Positions 28,109-38,457 of a stretch of DNA of 64,000 nt are shown one piece after another. Under the pieces are notes generated by a model. That model saw only the letters and a program-made list of their open reading frames with translations. It was not told where the DNA came from and made no database searches. The stretch covers positions 64,530 to 128,529 of the forward strand of contig JAPLJV010000004.1 of NCBI GenBank assembly GCA_026388415.1. Reading direction: 5' to 3'. The stretch's first letter is position 1. Every line of letters begins with the position of its first letter. Source of the stretch: Deltaproteobacteria bacterium (GTDB taxonomy: Bacteria; Desulfobacterota; Syntrophia; Syntrophales; JACQWR01). Both the position numbers and the translations under genes were made by a program.

Positions 28109-28929
28109 GTTATTATAAAATGCTGATAGTAAAATACAAAAGGAGCAATGAAGCTGAGGCTGTCGAGACGATCCAAGATACCGCCATGACCGGGGAAAAT
28201 AAAACCGGCGTCCTTAACCCCGGCCGATCTTTTCAGGGCCGACTCAAATAGATCTCCTAACTGCCCCAGAATACCGCCGCCAGCGCCCATAATCAGAGCA
28301 TGGATGAGGGGTAATTCCGTGAAGATGAGCTGTTGAAAAATAACGCCGCCCAGCAGGCTGCCGCACATCAGCCCAATGGTTCCTGCTACGGTTTTGCCGG
28401 GACTCAAAGCGGGGAATAATTTCCTTTTTCCCAGCGTTTTGCCGGTATAATATCCAAATACATCGCCGCAAAAAGCCAGGACGAGAGTAAGAAATATCCA
28501 GCTTACACCCTGCGGCAAGTGGCGCAGCAGAATGAAAGAAGACATCAGCAAGGGCATGTACATGAACCCCAGGACGACTTTCCCCACCCTTGACATGTCA
28601 ATCGCCTGATCTGTAATTTGAGAAAGAAAGGCCATAAAACAAAGCAGCAAACAAAATGTCAAGACGGAAGTAATCATGGCATTGCCTGATATATATGTGG
28701 AAATGGCAATCACTGCGGCAAAAAAGAATACCTCACCCTTCTCCCGGACAAATCCATCCTTGCCAAAGGCTAAACTGTTATATTCCCATACGGCCATTTG
28801 AATGGCCGCAAATATTAACAGGGAAAATAATTGTTCAGAGCTGTAATATATGAATATTATTAGTAACGGCGCAGCAACGACACCCGTGATCAATCTCTGC
28901 AAGTGGTGGCTCTGCAAGTGGTGGTTCAT
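28105..28929 (-). CDS. cdsA: phosphatidate cytidylyltransferase
   Basis: Makes CDP-diacylglycerol from phosphatidate and CTP, the precursor used by PssA in this same run. A 274-residue polytopic membrane protein with about eight hydrophobic segments. The C-terminal signature is clear: SALKRSAGVKDAGFIFPGHGGILDRLDS. The earlier GDVFGYYTGKTLGKRKL block is also typical. It overlaps uppS and dxr by 4 nt each. Confidence 0.96.
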   Translation of the reverse strand: MNHHLQSHHLQRLITGVVAAPLLIIFIYYSSEQLFSLLIFAAIQMAVWEYNSLAFGKDGFVREKGEVFFFAAVIAISTYISGNAMITSVLTFCLLLCFMAFLSQITDQAIDMSRVGKVVLGFMYMPLLMSSFILLRHLPQGVSWIFLTLVLAFCGDVFGYYTGKTLGKRKLFPALSPGKTVAGTIGLMCGSLLGGVIFQQLIFTELPLIHALIMGAGGGILGQLGDLFESALKRSAGVKDAGFIFPGHGGILDRLDSLSFIAPFVFYYQHFIIT

Positions 28930-29672
28930 GTCAAGTCAACCTGTTGCAGTTGGTCGCTTGTCAAGCCATACCTTCTTTCCCTTTTCTGAAAGCTGATAAT
29001 GGCCTCCAGTAGATCATGGCGACTAAAATCAGGCCACAAAACGTCCGTGAAATAGAATTCCGTATAGGCCATTTGCCATAACAGGAAATTGCTCAAACGG
29101 TATTCCCCGCTGGTTCTGATCAGCAAATCCGGGTCAGGAAGGTCTGCGGTATAGAGATAAGAAGCGAACAGTTTTTTTGTTACCTCATCATCCGTTAGCT
29201 TGCCGAGCCGGATGTCCTTAATGAGGCCATTGACAGCCTTGATGATCTCATCCCGACCGCCATAACTCAAGGCCAGGTTAAGCACCATACCCTGATTGCC
29301 GGCCGTCAGGTCCATTACTTCCCGCAAGGTTCGCCTGATACGACCTTGCAGCGCTTCCGTGTTGCCGATACTGGTCAAACGGATGCCGTGCTCAAGCATC
29401 TCCTTAAGCTCGGAGCGAAGATAGTTCTCCAGGAGCCCCATCAGCGCATCCACTTCCTGCGTCGGGCGGATCCAGTTTTCGACGGAGAAGGCGTACAGCG
29501 TGAGATACTTGATCCCGATCTCCCGGCATATCTCTACCGTGGCACGCACTGCCTCGGCGCCCTTCTGATGCCCTGCGATACGGCCGAGGGCATGAGACTG
29601 AGCCCACCGCCCGTTACCATCCATGATGATAGCAATGTGCCGGGGAAGTTTTTTAAGATCAATTTCGTTCAT
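28926..29672 (-). CDS. uppS: isoprenyl (undecaprenyl) diphosphate synthase
   Basis: Adds isopentenyl units in cis to farnesyl diphosphate to make the C55 lipid carrier for cell-wall and LPS building blocks. A 248-residue protein with the catalytic HIAIIMDGNGRWA, the downstream YLTLYAFSVENWIRP and the C-terminal ELRLS-equivalent TSGEYRLSNFLLWQ. It overlaps cdsA by 4 nt and follows frr by 27 nt. Confidence 0.97.
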   Translation of the reverse strand: MNEIDLKKLPRHIAIIMDGNGRWAQSHALGRIAGHQKGAEAVRATVEICREIGIKYLTLYAFSVENWIRPTQEVDALMGLLENYLRSELKEMLEHGIRLTSIGNTEALQGRIRRTLREVMDLTAGNQGMVLNLALSYGGRDEIIKAVNGLIKDIRLGKLTDDEVTKKLFASYLYTADLPDPDLLIRTSGEYRLSNFLLWQMAYTEFYFTDVLWPDFSRHDLLEAIISFQKRERRYGLTSDQLQQVDLT

Positions 29673-29699
29673 ATTATCGGGGTCGGGAATAAGGATGGT

Positions 29700-30257
29700 T
29701 TATATCTCCATGATCTCTTTTTCCTTCGCCCCCAGAACGGCATCGGTTTTTTCGATAGCTTTGTCGGTCAGTTTCTGTACCTTTTCCTGGTATTGAAACA
29801 TAACGTCCTCAGAGATTTCATTGGCTTTTTTCATGTTCTTGAATTTTTCATTGGCATCACGACGGGCATTGCGCTGCTTTATTTTGCATTCCTCCGCCAT
29901 TCTCTTGACTATCTTTACGAGTTCCTTCCGACGCTCTTCCGTCAACGGGGGGATGGCGATACGCACTGTCTTGCCATCATTGGACGGCATCAATCCCAAG
30001 TCTGATTTTTGAATAGCCTTTTCAATGGCGCTTATAATACTGCTGTCCCAGGGAGAAATAACTATCAGCCGGCTCTCCGGCACGGAAAGGGTGGCGGCCT
30101 GGTTGAGCGGCGTGGGCACTCCGTAATAATCAATCTTGATGCCATCGAGCAGCGCCAGCGATGCCCGGCCCGTCCTGACCTTGCTCAATGATTTATCCAG
30201 GGCATGCAAGGCGCCCTCCATCTCCTCATTCAGTTCTTCAATTACCAAATCACTCAT
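29700..30257 (-). CDS. frr: ribosome recycling factor
   Basis: Splits post-termination ribosomes together with EF-G. A 185-residue protein with the expected L-shaped family sequence: ALDKSLSKVRTGRASLALLDGIKIDYYG, then TEERRKELVKIVKRMAEECK. It sits between pyrH and uppS, as in most bacteria. Confidence 0.98.
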   Translation of the reverse strand: MSDLVIEELNEEMEGALHALDKSLSKVRTGRASLALLDGIKIDYYGVPTPLNQAATLSVPESRLIVISPWDSSIISAIEKAIQKSDLGLMPSNDGKTVRIAIPPLTEERRKELVKIVKRMAEECKIKQRNARRDANEKFKNMKKANEISEDVMFQYQEKVQKLTDKAIEKTDAVLGAKEKEIMEI

Positions 30258-30290
30258 AGCTCACACCTTTGGCAAACAAAGTTATAAAAG

Positions 30291-31010
<720 letters not shown>

Positions 31011-31622
31011 TTATTTTAATTCCTCACCTAACTGAAAGCGGGCAAATCTTCGGACAATGATATTTTCTCCCGTTTTGGCCATCATATCCTTTACCAGCGT
31101 TCCGATCGTAATGTCCTGGTTTTTAACGAACTTCTGCTCGAGAAAGCAGACATCCTCATAATACTTTTTCAATTTGCCCTCCATGATCTTCTCCCAGATC
31201 TTTTCGGGCTTTCCTTCTTGCGATGCCTGGCTGCGATAGATTTCTTTTTCCCTTTCCAGGGCCTCGGCGGGAATATCTTCCGATCTCAGATAAAGCGGAT
31301 TAGCCGCCGCGACATGCATGGCCAGATCTTTCGCCAAAGTCTGGAAATCAGCGGTCTTGGCGACGAAGTCCGTTTCGCAATTCACTTCCACCATCACGCC
31401 GATTCTGCCGCCCATATGAATATAGGAAGCAACCATGCCTTCCTTGGCGGCCTTGGAAGACCTCTTGGTCGCTGCGGCCATGCCTTTTTTCCGCAAATTA
31501 TCAATCGCATGATCAAAATCGCCACCGGCTGCCGTCAGGGCTTCCTTGCAATCCATCATCCCGGCGCCCGTTTTATCTCTTAACTGTTTTACCATTGCAG
31601 ATGTAATATCCAATTTATTCAA
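31011..31622 (-). CDS. tsf: translation elongation factor Ts
   Basis: Guanine-nucleotide exchange factor for EF-Tu. The 203 residues represent a short EF-Ts (E. coli has about 283), a size seen in many deltaproteobacteria. The N-terminal UBA-like part (MVKQLRDKTGAGMMDCKEALTAAGGDFDHAID) and the core EVNCETDFVAKT block are intact. It follows rpsB by 33 nt. Confidence 0.97.
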   Translation of the reverse strand: MNKLDITSAMVKQLRDKTGAGMMDCKEALTAAGGDFDHAIDNLRKKGMAAATKRSSKAAKEGMVASYIHMGGRIGVMVEVNCETDFVAKTADFQTLAKDLAMHVAAANPLYLRSEDIPAEALEREKEIYRSQASQEGKPEKIWEKIMEGKLKKYYEDVCFLEQKFVKNQDITIGTLVKDMMAKTGENIIVRRFARFQLGEELK

Positions 31623-31655
31623 CCTCCTTTATTCTATTTCAATACGATTAAGGCT

Positions 31656-32486
31656 TCAGGAACTTGCCTGATTATCTGAAAACGCATCTTTTGTTTCGAC
31701 ACTCTCCGGGACATCTGCCTCAGCATACTCCGGCGCGGAAATATCAATTGGGGGCAATACGATAGCTGTTTCCTTGTTACTTTCCGCCTGTAACCGTTCT
31801 TCAAACAGCTTCCGGCCTTCGATGACGGCATCGGCAAACTTGGAGGCAAACAATTTGATGGCTCTGATGGCGTCATCGTTCCCCGGGATGATATAATCTA
31901 TCTCATCGGGATCGCAGTTGGAATCAACAATGCCCACAATGGGGATCTTCAATTTCCGCGATTCCTTCACGCCGATCGTTTCCCGCTTGGGATCAACAAC
32001 GAACAGCCCGCCCGGAAAGCCGCGCATGCGCCGGATGCCGCCCAGAACATTGTCCAATTTGTCCCGTTCCTTCTGCAGTTTTAAAATTTCCTTCTTGGGA
32101 AAAGCCTTGATGCTGTCATCAGCAAACAGCTTATCCAAGTAATTCAACCTGTCTATGCTTTTTTTGATGGTCGCAAAATTGGTCAGCATCCCGCCCAGCC
32201 ATCTCTGGTTGACATAGGGCATGCCGCAGCGGGTCGCCTCTTCGCGGATAGACTCCTGCGCCTGCTTTTTTGTACCGATAAAGAGCAGCTCGCCGCCTTC
32301 CGCCACCATGTTGACGACGAAATTATAGGCCGTCTGAAACAGCCCCACCGTCTGCTGAAGATCAATAATGTAGATGTTGTTTCTCGCCCCGAAAATATAG
32401 GGCTTCATCTTGGGATTCCACTTATTGGTCTGGTGACCAAAGTGAACGCCCGCCTCCAGCAGCAACTTCATTGAAATACTCGCCAT
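31656..32486 (-). CDS. rpsB: 30S ribosomal protein S2
   Basis: Structural protein of the small ribosomal subunit. A 276-residue protein with [36 protein letters not shown] and the [18 protein letters not shown] block. The C-terminal ~40 residues are an acidic extension. First gene of the long minus-strand housekeeping run. About 260 bp of non-coding DNA separates it from the divergent M23 gene and must hold its promoter, but no convincing minus-strand promoter was identified. Confidence 0.98.
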   Translation of the reverse strand: MASISMKLLLEAGVHFGHQTNKWNPKMKPYIFGARNNIYIIDLQQTVGLFQTAYNFVVNMVAEGGELLFIGTKKQAQESIREEATRCGMPYVNQRWLGGMLTNFATIKKSIDRLNYLDKLFADDSIKAFPKKEILKLQKERDKLDNVLGGIRRMRGFPGGLFVVDPKRETIGVKESRKLKIPIVGIVDSNCDPDEIDYIIPGNDDAIRAIKLFASKFADAVIEGRKLFEERLQAESNKETAIVLPPIDISAPEYAEADVPESVETKDAFSDNQASS

Positions 32487-32708
32487 AAATAACTCCTTTT
32501 CAATTGTGTTTTTTCCGCCACCCCTTTCATCTTGACGGTCAGCTTACCAAAGCAACACGCCGCCAATCCCAGGGTGTGTGAATTACCGTGCGTCTAACAC
32601 AGATGACGCAAATTATCAAGCAGAATACTAATAATTCATCTTGTTGACCAGAGCTTGGCTAATCGCGTCGCTCAGCTCAAAAGATGTACAGGAATCTGGG
32701 GAATTAAC

Positions 32709-32737
32709 TTGCATACACGTAAATATTTTATTATAAG
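32709..32737 (+). promoter_or_regulatory. putative promoter with very short leader, M23 peptidase gene
   Basis: TTGCAT at 32709-32714 and TATAAG at 32732-32737, spacer 17 bp. The -10 box ends 9 nt before ATG 32747, leaving a leader of only a few bases and no Shine-Dalgarno sequence. Confidence 0.55.
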
Positions 32738-32746
32738 TCTCTGCAT

Positions 32747-34090
32747 ATGAAAAACTTAAAAAAGTATCTCACGGCAATTGTATTGTCGGTAATGTTTCTG
32801 CTGGGTGCGGGCTGGTGGTTTTTTGCCACTTGGGGAGAAACAGAAAAGCCGCTGGCATTGTTAGGCGGGGACTTACGGACAATGGGCAGGCAAAAAACCA
32901 TCAACATCACTTTTGCCGACCTTAATTCCGGGTTGCGCAATATCTCGGTCGCCATTATTCAGGATAACAAGTCCCATGTCCTGGCCGCGGAAGCCTTTCC
33001 GCATAAAGGCATAAAGCAGAAAAAACTTTCCCTGCCCGTGGTGGTATCGGACTTGAAACTCCACGGCGGCCAGGCAACACTGAGAGTAGTTGCCGTGGAT
33101 TACTCCGTGTTTAAAAATGAAATCGCCATAGAAAGGCCCATATCTATTGATCTGATCCCCCCCCAGATATACCTGTTAACGTCCACCAACAACATTAACC
33201 CCGGCGGCTGCTGCCTAGTTGCCTTCCGCACCTCGGAACCAACCGTGACCAGCGGCGTACAGGTGAATAATAACTTTTCGTCGGCTTATCCGGCCACTTT
33301 TACCGGTAAGCCGGCCAATGTGGCCTATTTTGGTCTGCCGATGGTCGCCCGCGGAGAGGGGATAAACATCAGGATCGTCGCGCGTGACGCAGGCGAGAAT
33401 GAAACCTCCATCACGCTGCCCACCCTCATCAGAATGAAAAAGTTCCGCAACGACAAGATGCAGTTGTCCGATAAGTTTCTCAATCAAAAGATGCCCGATT
33501 TTCAGCCCTTGCCGCCAGAGTTACAGGGGAAAAGTCCGCTGGAAATCTTTGGCTACGTAAATGGACAGCTACGCCTGGCCAACGAGACCACTCTGCGTGA
33601 ACTTTGCCGGCAATCGGATCCCCGCCAGCTCTGGGAAGGAACCTTCCTCAGGATGAAGGATGCCTCCCCCATGGCCCAGTTCGGCGACAGGAGAACGTAT
33701 ATTTATGAGAAAAGGGTCATCGGGGAAAGTGTTCATCTGGGTGTAGATCTGGCTTCACTGGTGAATGCGCCTGTGGAAGCCAGCAATAACGGCATCGTCA
33801 AATATGCCGGCAACCTCGGCATTTATGGCAATGCAATTCTCGTTGATCATGGCCAGGGAATTTTCAGCATCTACGGCCATCTGTCGGTTATCAATGTGCA
33901 GGCCGGGCAGCGTCTCAAAAAAGGCGATGTCATGGGTAAAACAGGCGCCACCGGTCTGGCCGCCGGCGACCACCTGCACTTCGGTCTCCTCGTAGGCGGA
34001 CAGTTTGTCAACCCGGTCGAATGGTGGGACCCGCACTGGATAAAGGACAATATCACTGATAAATTGGATGGGTTGGGAGTTAAGGGTTAA
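32747..34090 (+). CDS. M23 family metallopeptidase (LytM-type), membrane-anchored
   Basis: A 447-residue protein with an N-terminal membrane segment (about 8-28) and a large extracytoplasmic region. The C-terminal LytM domain (about 320-430) carries the zinc motif VHLGVDLAS (HxxxD), then YGHLS and the final HLHFGL (HxH). All zinc and catalytic residues appear present, so it is probably an active peptidoglycan endopeptidase. The ~200 residues before it are beta-rich and unassigned. It is convergent with rapZ, 3 nt apart, and its 3' end contains a few heptad-like repeats (34068-34090). Confidence 0.9.
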   Translation: MKNLKKYLTAIVLSVMFLLGAGWWFFATWGETEKPLALLGGDLRTMGRQKTINITFADLNSGLRNISVAIIQDNKSHVLAAEAFPHKGIKQKKLSLPVVVSDLKLHGGQATLRVVAVDYSVFKNEIAIERPISIDLIPPQIYLLTSTNNINPGGCCLVAFRTSEPTVTSGVQVNNNFSSAYPATFTGKPANVAYFGLPMVARGEGINIRIVARDAGENETSITLPTLIRMKKFRNDKMQLSDKFLNQKMPDFQPLPPELQGKSPLEIFGYVNGQLRLANETTLRELCRQSDPRQLWEGTFLRMKDASPMAQFGDRRTYIYEKRVIGESVHLGVDLASLVNAPVEASNNGIVKYAGNLGIYGNAILVDHGQGIFSIYGHLSVINVQAGQRLKKGDVMGKTGATGLAAGDHLHFGLLVGGQFVNPVEWWDPHWIKDNITDKLDGLGVKG

Positions 34091-34093
34091 ATT

Positions 34094-34963
34094 TTATAAC
34101 TTCCCGATATCACGGTGGTTGATCGTCACCTGGTAATTTCTGTCTATGAAATATAAGCCCAGTTGGTTAGCCACGACTGCGGAACGGTGCTTGCCACCCG
34201 TGCAACCTAACGCTACATTGAATCTGACCTTCCCCTCCTTTTCATAAAGTGGCAGCAGAAACGCCATCAAGTCAATTAGTTTCTCCATAAACACTTTACT
34301 TCTCTCATCCTCCAGCACAAAGTCCCGTACATTTTGGTTGAGACCATCGTAATTCTTCAGATGTTCCACATAATAGGGGTTGGGAAGAAACCGGACATCA
34401 AGCACCATATCGGCGTCAACAGGTACACCGTAGCGAAAACCGAAAGAAGAAACATGCAGCACCAGCGCTTTCCCCTTTGCTGCGGAGGAAAGAAAGTGCC
34501 GTTGGACCGCATCTTTCAATTGATGGACATTGATGGAGGTGGTGTCAATGACCTGGGCCGCCATCTGTTTGAGTGGCGATAAGCTGTTTCTTTCCAATAA
34601 GATACCATCTAAAACGGACCCCCGGCCTGACAGCGGGTGCACCCGCCTGGTTTCACTGAAACGATTAATCAGGGCGTCGTCGCCGGCATCGAGAAAAATG
34701 ATTTCAATGCCATAGCCATGATCTTTGAGCCGCTTGAATATTCTTTCATATTTTCCCAGAAAACTCTGCTGTCTCAGGTCCATCACCATCGCCACATTGG
34801 CTATGCCCTGAAACTCTTCGGCTTGCAGCTTGAGAAAACGCGGCAGCAGCACAACGGGTAGATTATCAACGCAAAAAAAGCCGATATCCTCCAGCGCCCG
34901 CAGTGCCGTACTTTTTCCGGAACCGGAAAGGCCCGTGATGATCACCACCCGCAATTCTTTCAT
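34094..34963 (-). CDS. rapZ: RNase adapter / RapZ-family nucleotide-binding protein
   Basis: A 289-residue P-loop protein with Walker [10 protein letters not shown] near residue 11 and the C-terminal family block [11 protein letters not shown]-like (here [16 protein letters not shown]). In E. coli RapZ steers RNase E to the small RNA GlmZ and senses glucosamine-6-phosphate; whether that applies here is unknown. It ends the rpoN-hpf-ptsN-hprK-rapZ set and overlaps hprK by 4 nt. Confidence 0.95.
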   Translation of the reverse strand: MKELRVVIITGLSGSGKSTALRALEDIGFFCVDNLPVVLLPRFLKLQAEEFQGIANVAMVMDLRQQSFLGKYERIFKRLKDHGYGIEIIFLDAGDDALINRFSETRRVHPLSGRGSVLDGILLERNSLSPLKQMAAQVIDTTSINVHQLKDAVQRHFLSSAAKGKALVLHVSSFGFRYGVPVDADMVLDVRFLPNPYYVEHLKNYDGLNQNVRDFVLEDERSKVFMEKLIDLMAFLLPLYEKEGKVRFNVALGCTGGKHRSAVVANQLGLYFIDRNYQVTINHRDIGKL

Positions 34964-35847
34964 GCTGCTCCCCCACTTATAATTCGGACGATACTTTCGA
35001 GCCGCCCGCCCCGATCATTTGCCCAGGGGATTCTGAAAAGAGGAAGCCTGACCCCCATGATTCTCCTGCCTGACCGTCCATCATACGGCGCAGGGACGAA
35101 CGGCCGTGCGTCTCTACAAATCTCCGCAACCATGTCTACAGGTGTTTCATCAGCAATACAGGTAGCAGGCAGTAAGTCTTGTACCGGCAAAACACCAGTT
35201 CCTTTAATTTCCAGGAGATTTTTAACCAATGCCTGGCTGCTTCCATAGAGACGTCCGCCCTGGCGTTTTTCAATTTCCACGGCATCATCGGCAATCCATT
35301 TATGCCCCCGCCCGGCCAGTTCTAACGCCAGAGTCGTCTTTCCGGCGCCGCTAACCCCGGTGATCAAGACGCCCCGGCCGCAAACATTGACGAGCGCCCC
35401 TTGTACCGAAAGACGCCGGTGCAGCTTTTCGCGCAGCAAGCCGGAAAGACGGCTGGCTAAGAGATTTTCATCAAAGCGGGAACCGAAAATAAAAGTTGAC
35501 GTCCGCTCGGCAAAGCGAACAAGAAAATCAGGCAGGTCGTCAACTCCGGATAGCGCCAGACAAGGAATGCCCGCTGCCACTAAATTATCAAAAAACTTGC
35601 GCCGCCTCTGCCACGATGCGTTATCAAGCCCGACAGCGACCTGCGGGGCCATGACCAGAATGGTACCCGGAACAATTTCCCTGACGGTCCCCGGCAAAAC
35701 CTCCGGTGTAAAATGCTCATCAGTAAGGCCGCTTTCGCCCTGAACACGGTTCACCCTTTTTGTCAGACCGGCGAACCCGGCCCGGCTCGTTATACCGAGC
35801 CGGGCTTTACTCCCGGCCAGCAGGTATTTTAACGTTAAGGTTTCCAT
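34960..35847 (-). CDS. hprK: HPr kinase/phosphorylase
   Basis: About 295 residues. Phosphorylates or dephosphorylates HPr at a serine. The P-loop is [14 protein letters not shown] (about residue 155), preceded by the family segment [20 protein letters not shown] and followed by a short C-terminal [15 protein letters not shown] stretch. The C-terminus is about 15-20 residues shorter than most. I chose ATG 35847; an in-frame TTG at 35865 abuts the ptsN stop. No HPr or enzyme I gene is in the window, so its partner must be elsewhere. Confidence 0.9.
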   Translation of the reverse strand: METLTLKYLLAGSKARLGITSRAGFAGLTKRVNRVQGESGLTDEHFTPEVLPGTVREIVPGTILVMAPQVAVGLDNASWQRRRKFFDNLVAAGIPCLALSGVDDLPDFLVRFAERTSTFIFGSRFDENLLASRLSGLLREKLHRRLSVQGALVNVCGRGVLITGVSGAGKTTLALELAGRGHKWIADDAVEIEKRQGGRLYGSSQALVKNLLEIKGTGVLPVQDLLPATCIADETPVDMVAEICRDARPFVPAPYDGRSGRRIMGVRLPLFRIPWANDRGGRLESIVRIISGGAA

Positions 35848-35865
35848 CACAAAAATAATGGTCAA

Positions 35866-36336
35866 TCAGGTCAGACTGATCAGGTTATCCTGTTCCACCA
35901 GCAAATTAAATAATTCAGCGGCAGATTTGGCTTCCATGAGGTTCTTTCTCAAGACGTTATCCTTCAGCAGTCGCGATATTCTGGCCAAAACCTTCAAATG
36001 TTGACCGGCGGAATTCTCGGGCACCATCAGCAGAAAAAAAAGATGTGCCGGTTTACCATCCAGGGCATTAAAATCAACACCCTGGTGACTTCTGCCGATG
36101 GCAATCCTCAAGTCATCGAGACCGCCGATCTTGCCGTGCGGTATGGCGATGCCGTCTCCGATGCCCGTGCTACCCAGTCTTTCCCTGTCCATTAGCACCT
36201 TAACCATATTGCCCCGGTCATCAGTGCTGCCGGCAGGCATCAGAACCGCCGCCAGTTCCGCCAGAACCGCTTCTTTGGTCGCCGCCTGCAATTCTTCAAT
36301 AATGAATTCGCGCTTTAAGAACGTCGTTATCTTCAT
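35866..36336 (-). CDS. ptsN: PTS IIA-like nitrogen-regulatory protein PtsN
   Basis: About 156 residues of the PTS EIIA type-2 fold. The phospho-accepting His lies in GDGIAIPHGKIGG. EIIA-Ntr does not move sugar but reports phosphoenolpyruvate/nitrogen state to transporters and regulators. I chose ATG 36336, which has the ribosome site gagggga; an upstream ATG at 36357 is in frame. Located between hpf and hprK, typical of rpoN clusters. Confidence 0.94.
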   Translation of the reverse strand: MKITTFLKREFIIEELQAATKEAVLAELAAVLMPAGSTDDRGNMVKVLMDRERLGSTGIGDGIAIPHGKIGGLDDLRIAIGRSHQGVDFNALDGKPAHLFFLLMVPENSAGQHLKVLARISRLLKDNVLRKNLMEAKSAAELFNLLVEQDNLISLT

Positions 36337-36353
36337 GAAGATCCCCTCTGATT

Positions 36354-36893
36354 TCAACCAGTCGTCTCTATCAGGGCAAACTTCCCATCTTCTTGACGAT
36401 ACAGGACGTTGATATTCTCTGTTGTCGAATCCCGATAAACGACAAACCGATTTTTTGCCGTTTCCAGCTCCATGACCGCATCATCCATGGACATGGGCTT
36501 CAAAACGAGACTTCGCACCGACACAACCTCAATACCCGACGAATCTTCCAGATCCTCGGCCGCAGTTCCACCCCCCGCAGCCCCATCCTCACGCATTGAA
36601 TTGTTCTTGTGTTCCCTGATTTTCTCCTTGTGTTTTTTCAACTGCCTCTCAATCTTGACAACCGCATTGTCAATGGCCAGATGCATGTCTTTTTCTTCTT
36701 CCTTGGCATTGATATTCAGGCCATTGGCCGCCAGATTGATTTCAGCCACATTCCTGAACTTCTCGACGGAAAGAATGACCCGGGCTTCTACAGCGTTGTC
36801 CACATATTTCTTCAATTTTTGCAGTTTCTCGTCAACATATCCCTTCTGCCATGATTCACCCTCTGCATTCCTGAATGTAACAGAAACTATCAT
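36354..36893 (-). CDS. hpf: long-form ribosome hibernation-promoting factor
   Basis: A 179-residue ribosome-associated factor. The N-terminal ~100 residues are the S30AE domain (YVDEKLQKLKKYVDNAVEARVILS, ending in KIERQLKKHKEKIREHK). A variable acidic linker follows, then the C-terminal dimerisation domain (about 120-179, VVSVRSLVLKPMSMDDAVMEL). The long form makes 100S ribosomes by itself. Transcribed after rpoN. Confidence 0.95.
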   Translation of the reverse strand: MIVSVTFRNAEGESWQKGYVDEKLQKLKKYVDNAVEARVILSVEKFRNVAEINLAANGLNINAKEEEKDMHLAIDNAVVKIERQLKKHKEKIREHKNNSMREDGAAGGGTAAEDLEDSSGIEVVSVRSLVLKPMSMDDAVMELETAKNRFVVYRDSTTENINVLYRQEDGKFALIETTG

Positions 36894-36967
36894 GATTAAT
36901 CCTCCTGTTGTTATTTCCAGCCGCTTGGCCGGTGCATAGATAAAGACTTAATATTCACTCGGAACTG

Positions 36968-38434
36968 TTAAAAATATTTTTTCCGCCGCGAGGAAGGCAG
37001 AATACGCATCATCTCTCTGTATTTGGCCACGGTGCGCCGCGCAATTCTTACCCCGGCCTCATTATTAAGACGCTTGACTATTTCCTTGTCGCTGAAGGGA
37101 TGGAGGGCGCTTTCGTCGGCAATGATCTTTTTGATGGCATCCTTGACACTCTTGGAGGCAATGGCATCGCCGTCCGTCTTCTGGATGCTGCTGCTGAAAA
37201 AGTACTTTAATTCAAAGACGCCGCGCGGTGTATGCATGTACTTATTGGTAACCACCCGGCTGATCGTTGACTCATGCATCTCCACATCATCCGCGATGTC
37301 CCTCAGCACCAGTGGCTTTAAATACTTGATGCCACCATCAAAAAAATCCCTCTGATGCCTGACAATACCTTCCGCCACCTTAAAAATCGTCTTCTGACGC
37401 TGCTGGATGCTTTTTATCAACCAACTGGCAGCCTGCACCCTTTCCCGCATATATTTTTTGTTGCTTTCGCCCGTGCTCTTATCGTCCCTGCCGGTCATCA
37501 TTTCCCGGTAGTAATTACTGATCCGCAACCTGGGCAGGCCATCATCATTGAGAACTATCTTGTATTCGTCCCCCACCTTAAAAATATAAACATCCGGGAT
37601 GATGCTTTGCGCCCTTTCTTCCGTATAAATACTGCCCGGCTTGGGATCCATATGGGTAATCGTCACTACCGCCGCTATTACATCGTTTAAAGAAACCTTC
37701 AGTTTTTTGGCGATATGACGGTAATCCTTTTTTTCGAGATCGTGCAGGTGTTCCTGAATAATTGCCAATACCAGTTCCTGGGACACCCCCAACATTTTAC
37801 CCTGGATTAAAAGACATTCTTTCAGGTCACGCGCGGCGACGCCGGGAGGGTCAAACTCCTGCACCCGGCGCAGGACATTCTCCAATAACCCGATTTCCAT
37901 TTTTTCCTGCAGGGCCAACTCCTCCAGGCTGGCCCTTAAATAACCATCCTGATCAATGTTGCCGATAATCTGCTCGCCCGCCATCATTTCCTGTTTCGTG
38001 CAACGGGAAAGCTTGAGTTGCCACATCAGGTGATCCATCAGGGACGGCTTGGCGCTCTGCAAATTATCCATGGTGGGAGCTTCGCCATCCCGGCGTTCGT
38101 AAATCTGGCTGGTTGGCCGATAGTCTTCCAGGTAGTTGTTCCAGTCAAACTCTTCTTTACCGTCGCCTTCCCCCGTAAGTTCCTCGGTCCGATCCACGTG
38201 CTTGAGATCGTCACTATCGAGCACGACCGCCTCATCTCCGGCTACCTCGCTTTCCGAGCCGACATAATCATCGGGGGGAGTCTCTTCCAGGAGCGGATTT
38301 TCTTCGAGCTCCTGATTGACGACGTCCATCATCTCCAGCCGGGAAAGCTGGAGAAGCTTAATCGCTTGCTGGAGCTGCGGCGTCATGATCAGTTGTTGGG
38401 AAAGTTTAAGGTTTTGTCTAAGTTCGAAGGCCAT
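36968..38434 (-). CDS. rpoN: RNA polymerase sigma-54 factor
   Basis: A 488-residue sigma-54. Region I is Gln/Leu-rich (LRQNLKLSQQLIMTPQLQQAIKLLQLS), region II acidic, and region III holds the core-binding and DNA-binding parts. The RpoN box reads ARRTVAKYRE. The expected helix-turn-helix ESTISRVVTNKYMHTPRGVFELK is present. It would serve the NtrC-type activator at 1896-3260 and the -24/-12 element before the pilin gene. It lies just downstream of lptB, the usual place. Confidence 0.97.
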   Translation of the reverse strand: MAFELRQNLKLSQQLIMTPQLQQAIKLLQLSRLEMMDVVNQELEENPLLEETPPDDYVGSESEVAGDEAVVLDSDDLKHVDRTEELTGEGDGKEEFDWNNYLEDYRPTSQIYERRDGEAPTMDNLQSAKPSLMDHLMWQLKLSRCTKQEMMAGEQIIGNIDQDGYLRASLEELALQEKMEIGLLENVLRRVQEFDPPGVAARDLKECLLIQGKMLGVSQELVLAIIQEHLHDLEKKDYRHIAKKLKVSLNDVIAAVVTITHMDPKPGSIYTEERAQSIIPDVYIFKVGDEYKIVLNDDGLPRLRISNYYREMMTGRDDKSTGESNKKYMRERVQAASWLIKSIQQRQKTIFKVAEGIVRHQRDFFDGGIKYLKPLVLRDIADDVEMHESTISRVVTNKYMHTPRGVFELKYFFSSSIQKTDGDAIASKSVKDAIKKIIADESALHPFSDKEIVKRLNNEAGVRIARRTVAKYREMMRILPSSRRKKYF

Positions 38435-38457
38435 TTTTCCTGTATTTCTAAAGTTTT

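Noticed and set aside
32487-32746. tRNA or small RNA gene between rpsB and the M23 gene
   Set aside because: No cloverleaf or known RNA motif could be drawn; only a plus-strand promoter was convincing.
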